Below are positions 1 through 10,817 of a stretch of 64,000 bases of DNA, piece after piece. Source of the stretch: Agapanthus africanus (lineage: Eukaryota > Streptophyta > Magnoliopsida > Asparagales > Amaryllidaceae); assembly GCA_030015575.1 (NCBI GenBank), contig CM057339.1:774272809-774336808 (forward strand), read 5' to 3'. The first letter of the stretch is position 1; every line of letters starts with the position of its first letter. Made by a program: the position numbers and the translations under genes. The notes beneath the pieces were generated by a model, which ran no database searches, was not told where the DNA came from, and saw only the letters and a list, made by a program, of their open reading frames with translations.

Positions 1-699
1 ACCCCACCTTGGGTCTGTCCTAGGAGCAAAAATAGTAAAATAAAATAATACAACGGTGGCTACAACCGCAACCTGGATGTGCCCCGCAAAATAATATTAC
101 AACAAATTACATTTACATCAAATGAATTAAATAATAACCCATCACATAACCCCGGCTATACATCACAACAGTCCAACACAGTTCATATCCACAAACAGTA
201 AAAACCATTACAGAAATGTGCAATCCTCTGCCAACCGACATACTAGCAGTTAGGGGAGGTTTACGAACACATTATACAAACACAGATATAATCCAACAAG
301 CAAATACCGTATAATTTCGATCGATTAAACACATTTAATTTTGCTCCAATACTTCTCTGTAAATCTGAAACCTGAGCAAAAATTAAAAAATTCCAGAAAA
401 TACCAAATATCACAGAGAACCAACACAGGAAAATTGGGCTGATGAATCGGCAACTCGGCGGCGGAATCGCGGCGGATCGGGGGGATTCGCCGCGGTTCCG
501 CGGCGCTTTAGCCGATTCATGAGCCCAGTTTTCTTGGGTGTTCTAATACTATCATTTAGGGCTTTCTGAACTTGCCTGAAAAATTTTTGGACTTCATTTA
601 AAAAACGACAGAAACTCATGATATCGGGGTTTTCCGGTTTTGTTTTTTCCGTTCGAAATTCATACAATTTTGTAAGTGAGTTATTTATTGTTTAGCGAG
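1..699 (-). other. PBS-proximal internal DNA of a copia-like element
   Basis: This stretch lies immediately inside an LTR/PBS boundary at 700-713, so it is the 5' internal region of a minus-strand LTR element whose body continues to the left of the window. It holds no recognisable gag. A minus frame at 410-667 (85 codons) has no family match that I can see and may be chance. The layout (GC-rich patch with TTCCGCGGCGCTT, then an ACAGAAACT / CGGGGTTTTC block, then PBS) recurs at 63690-63947, so both are copies of one family. The first 20 bases also resemble 15645-15663 in copia-1. Confidence 0.55.
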
Positions 700-711
700 G
701 CTCTGATACCA
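700..711 (-). other. Primer binding site, initiator tRNA-Met type
   Basis: The minus strand reads TGGTATCAGAGC, the standard plant iMet-tRNA primer binding site, one base from the LTR edge at 713. It fixes the element's orientation as minus. Confidence 0.85.
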
Positions 712-712
712 C

Positions 713-828
713 TGTAAGTCGATGTACAACACCCCACGACTTGCGGGGAGGCGGAAATATGAAAAACGATCTTGTTCTTTGCTTAAACATCGACTAACCG
801 CATGAATCGAAGCTAAACGATAACTAAC
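713..828 (-). repeat. Copia-2 LTR, part 1 (interrupted by CACTA)
   Basis: The LTR begins TGTAAGTC right after the PBS and is cut after 116 bp by the CACTA transposon. The remainder resumes at 33625. The last three bases (AAC, 826-828) are one copy of the transposon's target duplication. Confidence 0.7.
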
Positions 829-1425
829 CACTACTACAAATAAGGGTTACCCCTGCGGATTTATCGGTAGGGGCAACCCACTGCCCCTACGGATATATAC
901 GTAGGGGCGAAAAAAGACCCCGTAGGTGCAAAGGCCGCAGGTGCAAGTTGAGGCCCTGAACTTGCCCCTACGGACAAATTCATGCCCCTACGGATTTCTC
1001 GGTAGGTGTTATAGCCCCTACGGAGTACCCCGTAGGGGTAATAAAATCATATATGTAATTTTTTTTTTTTGAATATATTGTATATACCTACGGATATATC
1101 CGTAGGTCCTTTTTCTACCCCTACGGATGTATCCGTAGGGGATATAAAGTAGCCCCTACGAATAGGTCCGTAGGGGCCACTCCCAACACCCTACACTGAG
1201 ATCGGGGTGAAAAATATCAGGAAACCTGATATTTTGCCCCTACGAATTTATCCGTAGGGGATAAACAGTGGCCCCTACGGACATATCCGTAGGGGCAACC
1301 CCAACACCCTGCACTGATATCAGGTGGGAAAATATCAGGTTTCCTAATAGTTTGCCCCTACGGATAACTCCGTAGGGGCAACATATGTACCTACGGCTTA
1401 ATCCGTAGGTACATATTGTCTGTAT
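829..1425. repeat. CACTA 3' subterminal palindromic repeat array
   Basis: About a dozen copies of CCCCTACGG facing CCGTAGGGG across 5-8 AT-rich bases, so most units are small palindromes. There is also a longer direct duplication (about 1186-1245 and 1305-1364: AACACCCT.CACTGA, then ATATCAGG, then TTTGCCCCTACG). In En/Spm, subterminal motif arrays bind the TNPA protein; the same role is inferred here. Confidence 0.85.
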
Positions 1426-1660
1426 TTTTTTTTTAAAAATGGGCTGCTAGATTTTTTCCCGCCCTGTGCACAATACTATATACATCAATCAAATCATATA
1501 TTGCAGTATTCATAATCACATCTCACGTATATATATAATATACAAAAGAAACCCAAAAACTGAATATGATATAAATACAAACCAATATCAATATCGTTTC
1601 AAAATGTAGTACAATGTGATATAAATACATGTTTCAAAATATAAGAACCAAAAAGCTACC
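1426..1660. other. CACTA 3' non-coding DNA
   Basis: AT-rich DNA between the subterminal array and the end of the TNPA-like frame. I see no gene or repeat. Confidence 0.5.
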
Positions 1661-4600
1661 CTAGTTCGGTCCAGCTCCACCTCCGAATAACGTTAGAATA
1701 ACGCGCGCCTGCTCCTCGGTCAATACACTCTGCAATGCTACATATAAGGGAGTCTGAGCGGCATGTGGAGCTGGCGATGTGGTCTGCGCAGCCGCCGTCG
1801 AGGTAGTCGCTTGTGGAGCCGCGGCTGCGGGAGTCTAAGTGGGCGGTGGAGCTACAGGAGCTGTCTGCGGAACCGCAGCCGATGTAGTGGCTTGCGGAGC
1901 CGCAGCCGAAAGAGATGCATGTGGAGGCTCGGGCGATCTACCCTGTCGCGTCTGGACATAACGTGTGTAAGAAGCGTGTAAGAACTGTGTATTATTCGAA
2001 TTCGTTTCATTATTAAGTTATTTCGAAACCCTGTTTGGATATCTAGTTTGGAAAAGCGTTGTTTATTTTAATTACATATGTATGTATGATTAATCAAACT
2101 TAAGTCTAAAACCAAATAAACTCAAGCTACGTACTAATTATGGATATGTTGATATGTATATAATATGAAATGATATTTTACTATAAAGTAGTATATATAC
2201 TAGCATCTCCTTCAACTCCTGAACGGTGGCCCTCAAGCTATCCAGTTCCTGATGGACATGCCGGTCACTGGAGACGGAGGAAGTAACCGCCGGGGTGGAG
2301 TCCAACCTCATATGGGCCCTGCTAGGGCCCAATCCTCGGCCTCTCTCCCAACCTCCGTGGTGCCCTCCGTGTGCGGCGTCCAGAACTGGGGTCAGCAGCC
2401 TCGGATCGTTCTGTCCGGTAAAATCGATCCCCGAGGCCTGGGCCTGCTCAACCACCCGCTCCTACACCCACATTAAGCAGTAAAGTATAAGTATAAAATT
2501 TAAACTTGAACCTTCCAAAACTAAAATTTCAAATTTGGGTAGAAAAAATATTAACACTTACGCAGTACTCCTGGGTAGCGACGTCGGGATATCGAAGCTC
2601 GCCCGTGGCGGGATCTGTCGAGGTGCCGTGGACGGCAAGATATGCGGACAGCACGCTCGGTGTACCACCTGACGCCACGGTCCGAGATGTCTGCAATATT
2701 AGAAAGTAACTCTTAATATTATAAATATTAGAGAATAACTCTTAATATTGCAGAATATTAGAGAATAACTCTTAATTTACCGATAACTCCATGGCTCGAG
2801 TAATGTTCCTCGAGCCACCTGTGTAAGTGGGGCGACCCCTCTTCGCCGACTTCCTGTTCTCCGTATTCTGAGCGGCCTGTTTCTGCACAACGCATTAACA
2901 TTTAGTTTTCTAATTAAGAAACACAAAGAAATAAATTATATCATAAATAATGAATTAAATTTAAAATACATACTTGTTTGCGTTCGGAGTCGAAATAAGC
3001 GCACAATAGAGGCCATGTCTCTACGTCGACTCTCGCAAACGCCGGAGTAGATAGGAGGGCCGCTCTCTCTGCCTCGGGGGTCGCTATCTACAGGGAGTAG
3101 CAGTCGGCCTTCAGCTCATTCCTGTTGTATCGGACCTTGGCCTGCATGTTCTTCATCAGGCCATTGTACAGAGCATGAAGGTCGAGCACCCTCCCCGAGT
3201 GATCAGGGTCGGCTACAGGCTGAAAATCGTAATCCAACTGAAAATACAAAAAAAAACATTGTTATTAGATTGCAAGTGTTAATAATAAATATATTGGATA
3301 GATCAAATGAAAATATATATTAATACATACCCGAGCCTGATCAAAGAAGAGGGCGAATGAGCGCTGGTGCTGCTCGCCCCACTCAACGTGAAGTGGATAG
3401 TTCTTCACGATCCGGCTCTCGTCCCCCAAATACCGGCTGAACCTCTCGGCATGAAGACCGGTATAGCGATAGTCAAGGGTAAAAAATAAGGGGAATGCTG
3501 CCTCCCCCCTAACTCTATCAGGCCTCAGTCTATGGGACTGATTCGGGCCTCGAGTCCCCCTCTGGGGATGGAGAGGCCCTGCGTCTGCACGAAATATCAA
3601 GAAAATCAATAATAAGACAAAGTTGTATTAAGAAATCAAGGTTAAACAAAAATTCAAGTGTGATATATACCTCCGGTGATTAGCGCACGAGCCTGGGCCC
3701 GAGCAGCAGCACGAGCGGGACGATAGTTCCTCCGGTGAGGAACAACCGGGGTCCCGGACCCGGACGCATCCCCTCCAACTATAAAATAAACATCGACGCT
3801 AAATCTCCATGAAGTTCATATTAATTCTATATAGCATATGTAAAATAAATAAATATTTTAAATTTATTCATACTAACCTGCAGACGATGCGGAGGGTATG
3901 GAAGCGGCAGGAGTGGCCCCTGTGGAAGGTGTGGACGCACCACCTATAATTAGACAATTAAAATAGATTTTATAAGTAATTGCAAAAAGAATGTGTAGAT
4001 CAATAATATAACGTTCTAAATCAATATGCATGAACTATAGGACATATAAACATACCCGCAGGTACGGTGGTGTCACCACCTACAGCTAGACAATAATAAA
4101 AATTGCTAAGTAAGAGCAAAAGGAATGTGTATATTTATGATATAGAATTCTAAATCAATATACATACACTATATGATATATAAACATACCTGGAGGAGCG
4201 GGGGTGGCCTCTGTCCCAGATGTGGACGCAGGACCAACAACTAGACAATTAAAAATAGATTTTATAAGTAATTGCAAAAAGAATGTGTAGATCAATAATA
4301 TAACGTTCTAAATCAATATGCATGCACTATAGAACATATAAACATACCCGCAGGTGCGGTGGTGTCACCACCTACAGCTAGACAATAATAAAAATTGCTA
4401 AGTAAGAGCAAAAGGAATGTGTATATTTATGATATAGCATTCTAAATCAATATACATACACTATATGATATATAAACATACCTGGAGGAGCGGGGGTGTC
4501 CTCTGTCCCAGATGTGGACGCAGGACCAACAACTAGACAATCAAACATTGACAATATAAGTAATTTTGACATAAACATGCATGAATATCTGTAATATTAC

Positions 4601-4803
4601 ATTGAAAATGGATATGCGTGCAGTATACCTGGAGGTGTGGCAAAATCCACACGGAAGGAGGCATCCGAAGGGGTCTCCGATCTGGGTGCAAGACCGGCCC
4701 TCTGAAGCTCCCTACGGAGCTCTCCGGGCGGCAGAACCATTCTGCCTCTGCCTCTGCCTCTGCCGCGGCTGGAGCTCTTGCCGCCCCTCGCTGCTCCCGA
4801 CAT
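1661..4803 (-). pseudogene. TNPA-like CACTA accessory transposase gene (Ptta/En/Spm domain), many exons
   Basis: Seen: exon-like open segments on the minus strand separated by AT-rich introns. The start at 4803 opens MSGAARGG followed by an RG-rich run. Several mini-exons rich in Gly/Ala/Pro/Thr follow. An exon at about 3330-3590 carries ...GRYLGDESRIV-like and HVEWGEQH residues. The next, at about 3095-3240, contains DLHALYNGLMKNMQAKVRYN, typical of the plant transposase Ptta/En/Spm domain. Then come KRGRPTYTGGSRN (about 2820), a coiled-coil-like LDSLRATVQELKEML (about 2200-2250) and an Ala/Pro-rich tail ending at TAG 1661-1663. Two in-frame stops (TAG at 3088-3090 and 1835-1837) suggest decay if my frames are right. 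Known: in En/Spm, TNPA binds subterminal motifs and pairs the ends. Exon edges are approximate. Confidence 0.7.
3951..4533 (-). repeat. Tandem duplication of a 291/292-bp unit carrying two mini-exons
   Basis: Two copies (3951-4241 and 4242-4533), nearly identical. Each includes one mini-exon reading like TSGTE..PAPPG and one like AVGGDTT.PAG with flanking intron DNA and splice signals on the minus strand. The duplication extends the low-complexity spacer of the TNPA-like protein without an obvious frame cost. Confidence 0.75.
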
Positions 4804-7800
4804 CGTCATCAAATCTAGATAAACGGTTCGTGGACGCATTAGACAATCATTAAAAGTATTGACTATATATGATCTAGAGCGTAAAATGTGAAGTAATAAT
4901 ATAACATTACTGATAACCTTTTTCGTTTCGTGGGCGCATCATACATATCTACTTGGATTTCATCGTCGATGTCATTTCTAACCCACGTAACTTCATGATC
5001 GGTCGAAGACAACCCGTCCTTCGAAACAGACGGTCGGAGCACTTTAAGCCTTCTCTCTTCTTCGTCCTCATCGCTGTCCTCGTATTCTGGGACATCGTAG
5101 ACATCTCTAGGTTTCCATCGGCATACAACACTCCACCCCGGATGCTTCAAACACTGTGAGTAGTATACTTGGAACGCTTGGTTCGGAAAGATAAACGGAT
5201 CGTCCTGACCGTAAAATCGAAGTGTGTTCACACTGGTCAATCCATATTCATCTTTCTAAGTCCCAAGGCTGCTTCTCCACCTGTCTGTATCGGTTCGCGG
5301 ATCGTACCAAGTACAGTGGAATATATAAAAGGGTTCTGATCCTCCGGGATAGTGGATGCCGAGTATACAATTTAAGTACCCATAGTAAATCACACCGTCC
5401 GATCCTACCGTCGCAATCCCACTATTCTGAGTGATTCTAGATGTTTCTATGTCCTTAACTTCGAATTTGTATCCAAGGACACCAAATCCTTTGTAATGTG
5501 CAACCTCCATACTAGGAAATTGAGCTAAACATCTTGAATCACTCTCAAATGATGCAGACAAGTTCGGATCGTGGATCTAACAAAATAAATTTTACGATAA
5601 ATACATAACGATACAAGTTTAGATTAAAACTGATAGCAATAAAATGTAATTCGAATAACTTACATGCTCTGTGACCCAATCACAAAAATTATCCTGATGG
5701 TATTTTTCCAAACGCTCTTTGTTCCAATCAGGATGCCCCTCACGTACCTCGTTAAAATGAGTTCTGTTTTCGACAAATAATTGTGACATTAATATTATGT
5801 CATTTCATACACACACAAACACAGATATAACAATTAATCCAAAAGAACTTACTCTCTAATTTGTTCAAGACATACGCAATTAAGCAAGATAAACCGGTAT
5901 ATCTTGTTGATAAACATAGTGTCTACCTTCTTATACTCGGCTTTACCATATGGCCCGTCTTGAATTCTTCGTGGTCGGTTAAGCCTTGTCTCAATGTTCT
6001 CGTCCAGATAGCGGGAACAAAATGTGGTTGCTTCATCAAGAAGATAACCTTGCATGATAGAACCCTCTGGTCGATTTTTATTGCGTATATACTTCTTAAG
6101 AGAGTAAAGGTACCTAATGAGAATATGTTGAATAAATAAACACGGGCATACATGACAAAAATAAATTTATAAATTGCGCAAAACGAAAAATTACACGTAC
6201 CTCTCGACGGGATACATCCATCGATATTGTACCGGTCCGGCTAACTTCGCCACAGTTGCAAGATGAACCGTCAAGTGTATTATGATATCGAAGAATGACG
6301 GTGGGAAAATATGCTCAAACTTGCAAAGTATCAACGCAATAGAATTTTCTAGTTTATCCAGCGTCGCAACCTCCAGCGTTTTAGCACACAACTCCCTGAA
6401 AAAACAACATAGGTCGTTGATTACTAGACCAACCGAGTCGGGGAGAGAAGTCCTGAGGGCTAATGGAAGAAGGTGCTCCATGATAACATGGTGGTCATGA
6501 CTTTTCAGCCCATCGATCTTGCCCTTCACAATTTTTATTTTCTTGCTGAATGATCCTGAGAAACTTGTGGGGACTTTCAAATCATGCAACACCTGCAGGA
6601 ATCTTTTCTTCTCCGGTTGTGACATATGATAAGCGGCATTGGGAAGTACAAACTTGCCCGGTTTACCCGCTACCGGTTTAGGGTGCAGTTCACTTCTTAT
6701 TCCCCACTCTTGTAGATCCATCCGGGCATTCATGTTGTCTTTCGATTTCCCGTCTTTACACAGAAGCAAGTTAAGTATGTGCTCTGATACTCCCTTCTCT
6801 ATATGCATGACGTCCAGACAATGACGCACTGAATTTGTAGACCAGTACGGAAGCTCGAAGAAAATGCTTAACTTGTTCCAATATTGTGGTTTGACCTGTC
6901 TCGTCGGATCCATCCCGAAGGTCACGTTATTGTAACCATCCCATTTAGCAGTCACGTCCTCTCCGGACAATGGGGATGGAGGCCCAAGAAGCTCCTGATG
7001 ACCATCAAAGTGAACCGTGTCTAACCTATAGGGGTGGTCTGGAGGCAGAAAACGTCGATGGCCGCAATAACAAACCTTCCTGCTAAAATTCAAAAATTTT
7101 GATGTTGTGTGTTCATGGCAATGAGGACATGCTTTGTGACCATGTACGGACCAACCTGAAAGCATTCCATACACAGGAAAGTCATTAATTGTCCACATTA
7201 AAGCCGCACGCAGTATGAAGGTTGTATTTGTGTTTGAATCATATGTCTCTACACCATCAATGAACAAAGTTTTCAGCTCCTCAATCAGAGGTCGGAGATA
7301 GACGTCGATATTGTTCCCCGGTGAGTTTGGTCCGTCGATAAGAAGAGGCATCATAAAGTATGATTGGTCCATAGCCAACCAAGGCGACAGATTATAAATT
7401 ATCATTACAACGGGCCATGTACTGTGACTTCCAGCCATATAGTTGAATGGGCAGAAGCCATCGGCAGCCAGTACGAGCCGGACATTGCGAGGATCGCTAC
7501 TGAATATTGCGTGCCTCCTATCGAAATCCTTCCATGCCGGTGAATCTCTTGGATGGCTCATTTTTCCATTTTCGCTTGGAGGAGCACGGTGATGCCAAAT
7601 CATTGCCTCGGCTGTTTTCTTGCACCTGAATAGCCTCTGTAGCCTCTGTGTTATGGGAAAATATCGTGCTATCTTCACAGGTATATCAGGCTTCTTATCA
7701 GAATCTTTCGGCTTATACCTGGCCTCTCCGCATGTTGGACACTCTTTCAAATCTGAATTCTCTTTCCGGTACAACACGCAATTTTTAAGACATGCTTGAA

Positions 7801-8488
7801 TCTTCTCGCACTTTAGACCCAAATCAGACATCATTTTCTGGGCTTCGTACCAGCTTTCAGGCACATTATTTCCCGGAGGCATAGAATCTTTCAAGAACGA
7901 AAGAAGCATTGTGAATGACTTGTTGCTCCATCCATTTAGGCACTTAATTTGGAAAAGTTGGACGAACCATGAGAGGGTGGAATACTTCGCATTCTCATAA
8001 ATTGGTTTCCTAGCATCATTCATGAAATTTTCATATTTATCCGCACGCGGTCCTTGACCGGAAGGAATGTCATCTTCGCTACGAATAGATTCACCTAGGG
8101 CAGCCTCTACCATATCCTCCATTTCTTCTGATGGAAATAAATTTCCGTATCCTGCCGTATTACCGAATTCTTCTTCTTCTCCTGCCGCATTATCGTATTC
8201 TCCTTCTTCTACCGCAGTACTGCATTCTTCTCCTTCCCCGTGATATTTCCAAGTTGAATAAAGTCTAGTAAACCCATGTTTTACAATATGAAGCTCTGCC
8301 AATTCTACCTTCTGCCAGTACTTATTGCCACATCTATCGCACGGACAGAGAATCTTCTCTATTATGATCTTATTATGTGCTCGTGCAAATTCAAGGAAAG
8401 CAGCAACTCCTGCGACAAACTTAGGTTGCATACGTTGTTTCCAATCCACATACATCCAGTCCTTAACTCTGACGTACTCATGGGCCAT
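4712..8488 (-). pseudogene. TNPD/TNP2-like CACTA transposase gene, five exons
   Basis: Exon 1 (8488-6201) is one uninterrupted frame. It has an N-terminal transposase-associated region (start MAHEYVRVKDWMY; CPCDRCGN zinc-type motif), an acidic stretch, then the Transposase_21 (TNP2) core with CPTCGEARY, LLIDGPNSPGNN, INDFPVYGMLSGWSVHGHKAC and the downstream DUF4218-type region. GT-AG introns fit at 6114-6200, 5764-5852, 5577-5663 and 4815-4917. Exon 2 (6113-5853) continues into YLYSLKKYIRNK and FCSRYL. Exon 4 (5576-4918) is the DUF4216-type tail (NSGI..GS, DDPFIF, WSVVCRWKPRDVYDVPE, acidic run). The last exon (4814-4712) ends in an RQ repeat. One in-frame TAG (5256-5258) interrupts exon 4, so the gene is probably inactive unless it is read through. 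I chose start 8488 over the longer frame to 8650 because TNP2 proteins normally begin close to this motif. Confidence 0.85.
5256..5258 (-). other. In-frame stop inside the TNPD-like C-terminal domain
   Basis: TAG sits between ...RWRSSLGT and KDEYGLTSVNT. Both sides are in the same frame and both belong to the DUF4216-type region, so this reads as a single nonsense change. Confidence 0.75.
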
Positions 8489-8656
8489 GTTAGACTGAAT
8501 AACATATAAATTGTAGGTTATGCTGACTATATTGAGAAATATAAGAACGGGATAGTTACTGACAAAGGAGAAAATCCATGTATATGCTTTGTGAAAGGTT
8601 CCTAGGCACTCTAGTAAGGTCTCATAAGGCATCGGACATGCCAATTTCAAAAAAAA
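8489..8656 (-). other. DNA upstream of the TNPD-like gene
   Basis: Open on the minus strand to 8650 but hydrophobic and unlike TNP2 N-termini, so probably leader or intron. The copia-1 LTR begins at 8657 and separates the gene from the CACTA 5' region. Confidence 0.45.
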
Positions 8657-10803
8657 TGGTGCCGAGAAACCCTAGACTACGGATCGTTGCTAGAATTCTA
8701 GGCGAAAAGAAAAGCTAGTTAACAAATTAACTAAAGGTCGGAAGCTACAACCTTTGTAGATCCGGATTTCCACCTCCTTAGCTCCACGTAGTCATGCCCT
8801 CGCTGTCCATCATGAATCCTCGACTCATTCGTCGGCTTCATCGGAATAACGTGCGGAATAGGTCGTCGGCTTTGTGTCAAAGACGATCTACGTCGAGGTT
8901 GCACTAGTTCAAGCTCCGACTTCACAAAGTTGTGAAACTTGTGAAGAGAACACCCAAAACAACTTGGCAAGAAGTAGAGGGTGAAGAAATAGGAGATGGG
9001 TTCACTTTAGATTTGGAATTCTCTCACTAAAACTCAAGTTGCCATTGATGTAGCAAGCTTGAAGAAGAAGAAGAAGATGAGCTAGTATTATGATAAGTGT
9101 TTTTAAAATAAAAGAAAAAGCAATACTTATCATAATTCTAACATGGGTTAAGTGTAGAGAGCAAACCATGGTAAGTGGGAATAGTTAGGGTTTAGTATAA
9201 AGACAAAATGGTCTTGAGTCAAACCTTCATGAAGCTTCATTAAGCTTCATGACAAAAGAAAACCATTTTGTTTTTATAAAACAATTTAAATAATAGGAAT
9301 GGATAAATAAATGTGTGATAAAATCAAAACCCTAATTATCCTCTTAACCATGGGTTTATTCTTTACACTTAACCAAATAAACATGCATCATCTAATATGA
9401 TACAAATAAGTGTACAAAAGTATATCACATATACATCATGCACATCAAGTGAAAAAATCCATATAAAGTGAACCAATACTAGTTAATGCAAAGTAATATA
9501 TCAAATATATAATTATACATTAAATCATTAAATCAACATTTGATTCAATGATCCGGTCATGTCGCACATAACCGACTAGTATTCAATGTATCGATTTATC
9601 GAATCAATGATTCGATAACTAGGTCATATCGAATATAACCAATCGAAACATTTATCGCGAGAATGAAATGCGGTATCACATACACGCATTATTCTCGGTC
9701 CTGCACATATCTCATATGCGCTCCTATTTCGTTTCGCTTGAGCCAGGAAACCTCTGTGTAGGACTCTAAAGACTCGTCAATACGCCGGTAGCAGATGATG
9801 ATCATATCAAACATCCACAAGCCGCAAGCGGTCTGCTAAACGTAACGGCCATCCGGGTATTGAGCGATCAGAAGATCGACGAGCTAGCCCGCTCACACTC
9901 CTGCGAATCCGACCAGTAACACTTACCGTACAGTCCGGTCTCTTCGTCTGATATATCGCATATCAAGTCTAGGGGTGGTAAACGTCAGACCCCAATAACC
10001 CGATAAGTCGTGCCGATGTGAGGCTCGTAACGGGTCGAGAAACTACTGGTAACACTTACCAGCAAATCTCTGATCAGCCCTGGCCAGGGACTTCCCTGTT
10101 ACGGCCAATCGAGCACAGCACAACATCAACTCCCAATACCGGGAGAGACGAAACCCCTCCTATCGCTCATTGCCTCCATGTGACTCGGGACTGTACCCAA
10201 AGACCACCGTTTTGCACGCCCTCATGGATGTGGTAAGGTGGAGATCAAAGCACAGTGGGAATCACACAAGACTCTATGACGATCTCGGGTCTACAGACTA
10301 ACCTGTACAAGTGTCACCCGAGAACTGCCATCTGACGTGTGGTATAATACCATCTGGGAGTTCTCGGCGAGTCCGTCCAGTGTACCCAGTCTCCACTGAG
10401 CACCCGTATACCATCTCTGATGTCAAACACCAATGGATATGGGATCATCCATCGCCCATCATCTGGGTCGAGAAGCATATACGCTAGTCTACTCTGGTAT
10501 ATCGATGCCCCGTCTCGATACACCCACGACTAGGGACCTTGAAGGATGTACTTATGGACTACCATGTCCCCACTAGTATGATCTGCATCATAGTCCAGGT
10601 AGTCAAGTATACATCCTAAGAGCTTTACCAACATGTAACTACAAGACAGTATAAAGAGACTAGTGTACATGTTAAGATAAAGAGTAACCAGATAGCATAC
10701 TATCATATCGAGCAAGAAAGTCATCTCTATATATGTCCAAGCATCCAATATAATATACAATATCTGTACAATACTGGCCTCTAGGGCATACATACAACTA
10801 ACA
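8657..10803 (-). repeat. Copia-1 3' LTR
   Basis: Right edge is fixed: ...AACTAACA, then the polypurine tract. The left edge (TGGTGCCGAGAAACCC, 8657) is inferred from the TG start and from where CACTA sequence stops. The body is clearly homologous to the copia-2 LTR (33625-35401), for example the CGCAAGCGG, CGTACAGTCCGGTCT and AGGGACCT blocks. About 2.1 kb. Confidence 0.75.
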
Positions 10804-10814
10804 ATCTCCCACTT
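10804..10814 (-). other. Polypurine tract of copia-1
   Basis: AAGTGGGAGAT on the minus strand directly abuts the 3' LTR; this type of tract primes plus-strand DNA synthesis in copia elements. Confidence 0.8.
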
Positions 10815-10817
10815 GTA

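Noticed and set aside
829..1425. CRISPR-like array
   Set aside because: Repeats are palindromic CACTA subterminal motifs with irregular spacing, at a transposon end in plant DNA.
1763..1981. 72-codon plus-strand Trp/Arg-rich frame
   Set aside because: Antisense shadow of the Ala/Pro-rich 3' exon of the TNPA-like gene.
8488..8650. N-terminal extension of the TNPD-like protein
   Set aside because: Hydrophobic and unlike TNP2 family N-termini; the family-type start is at 8488.
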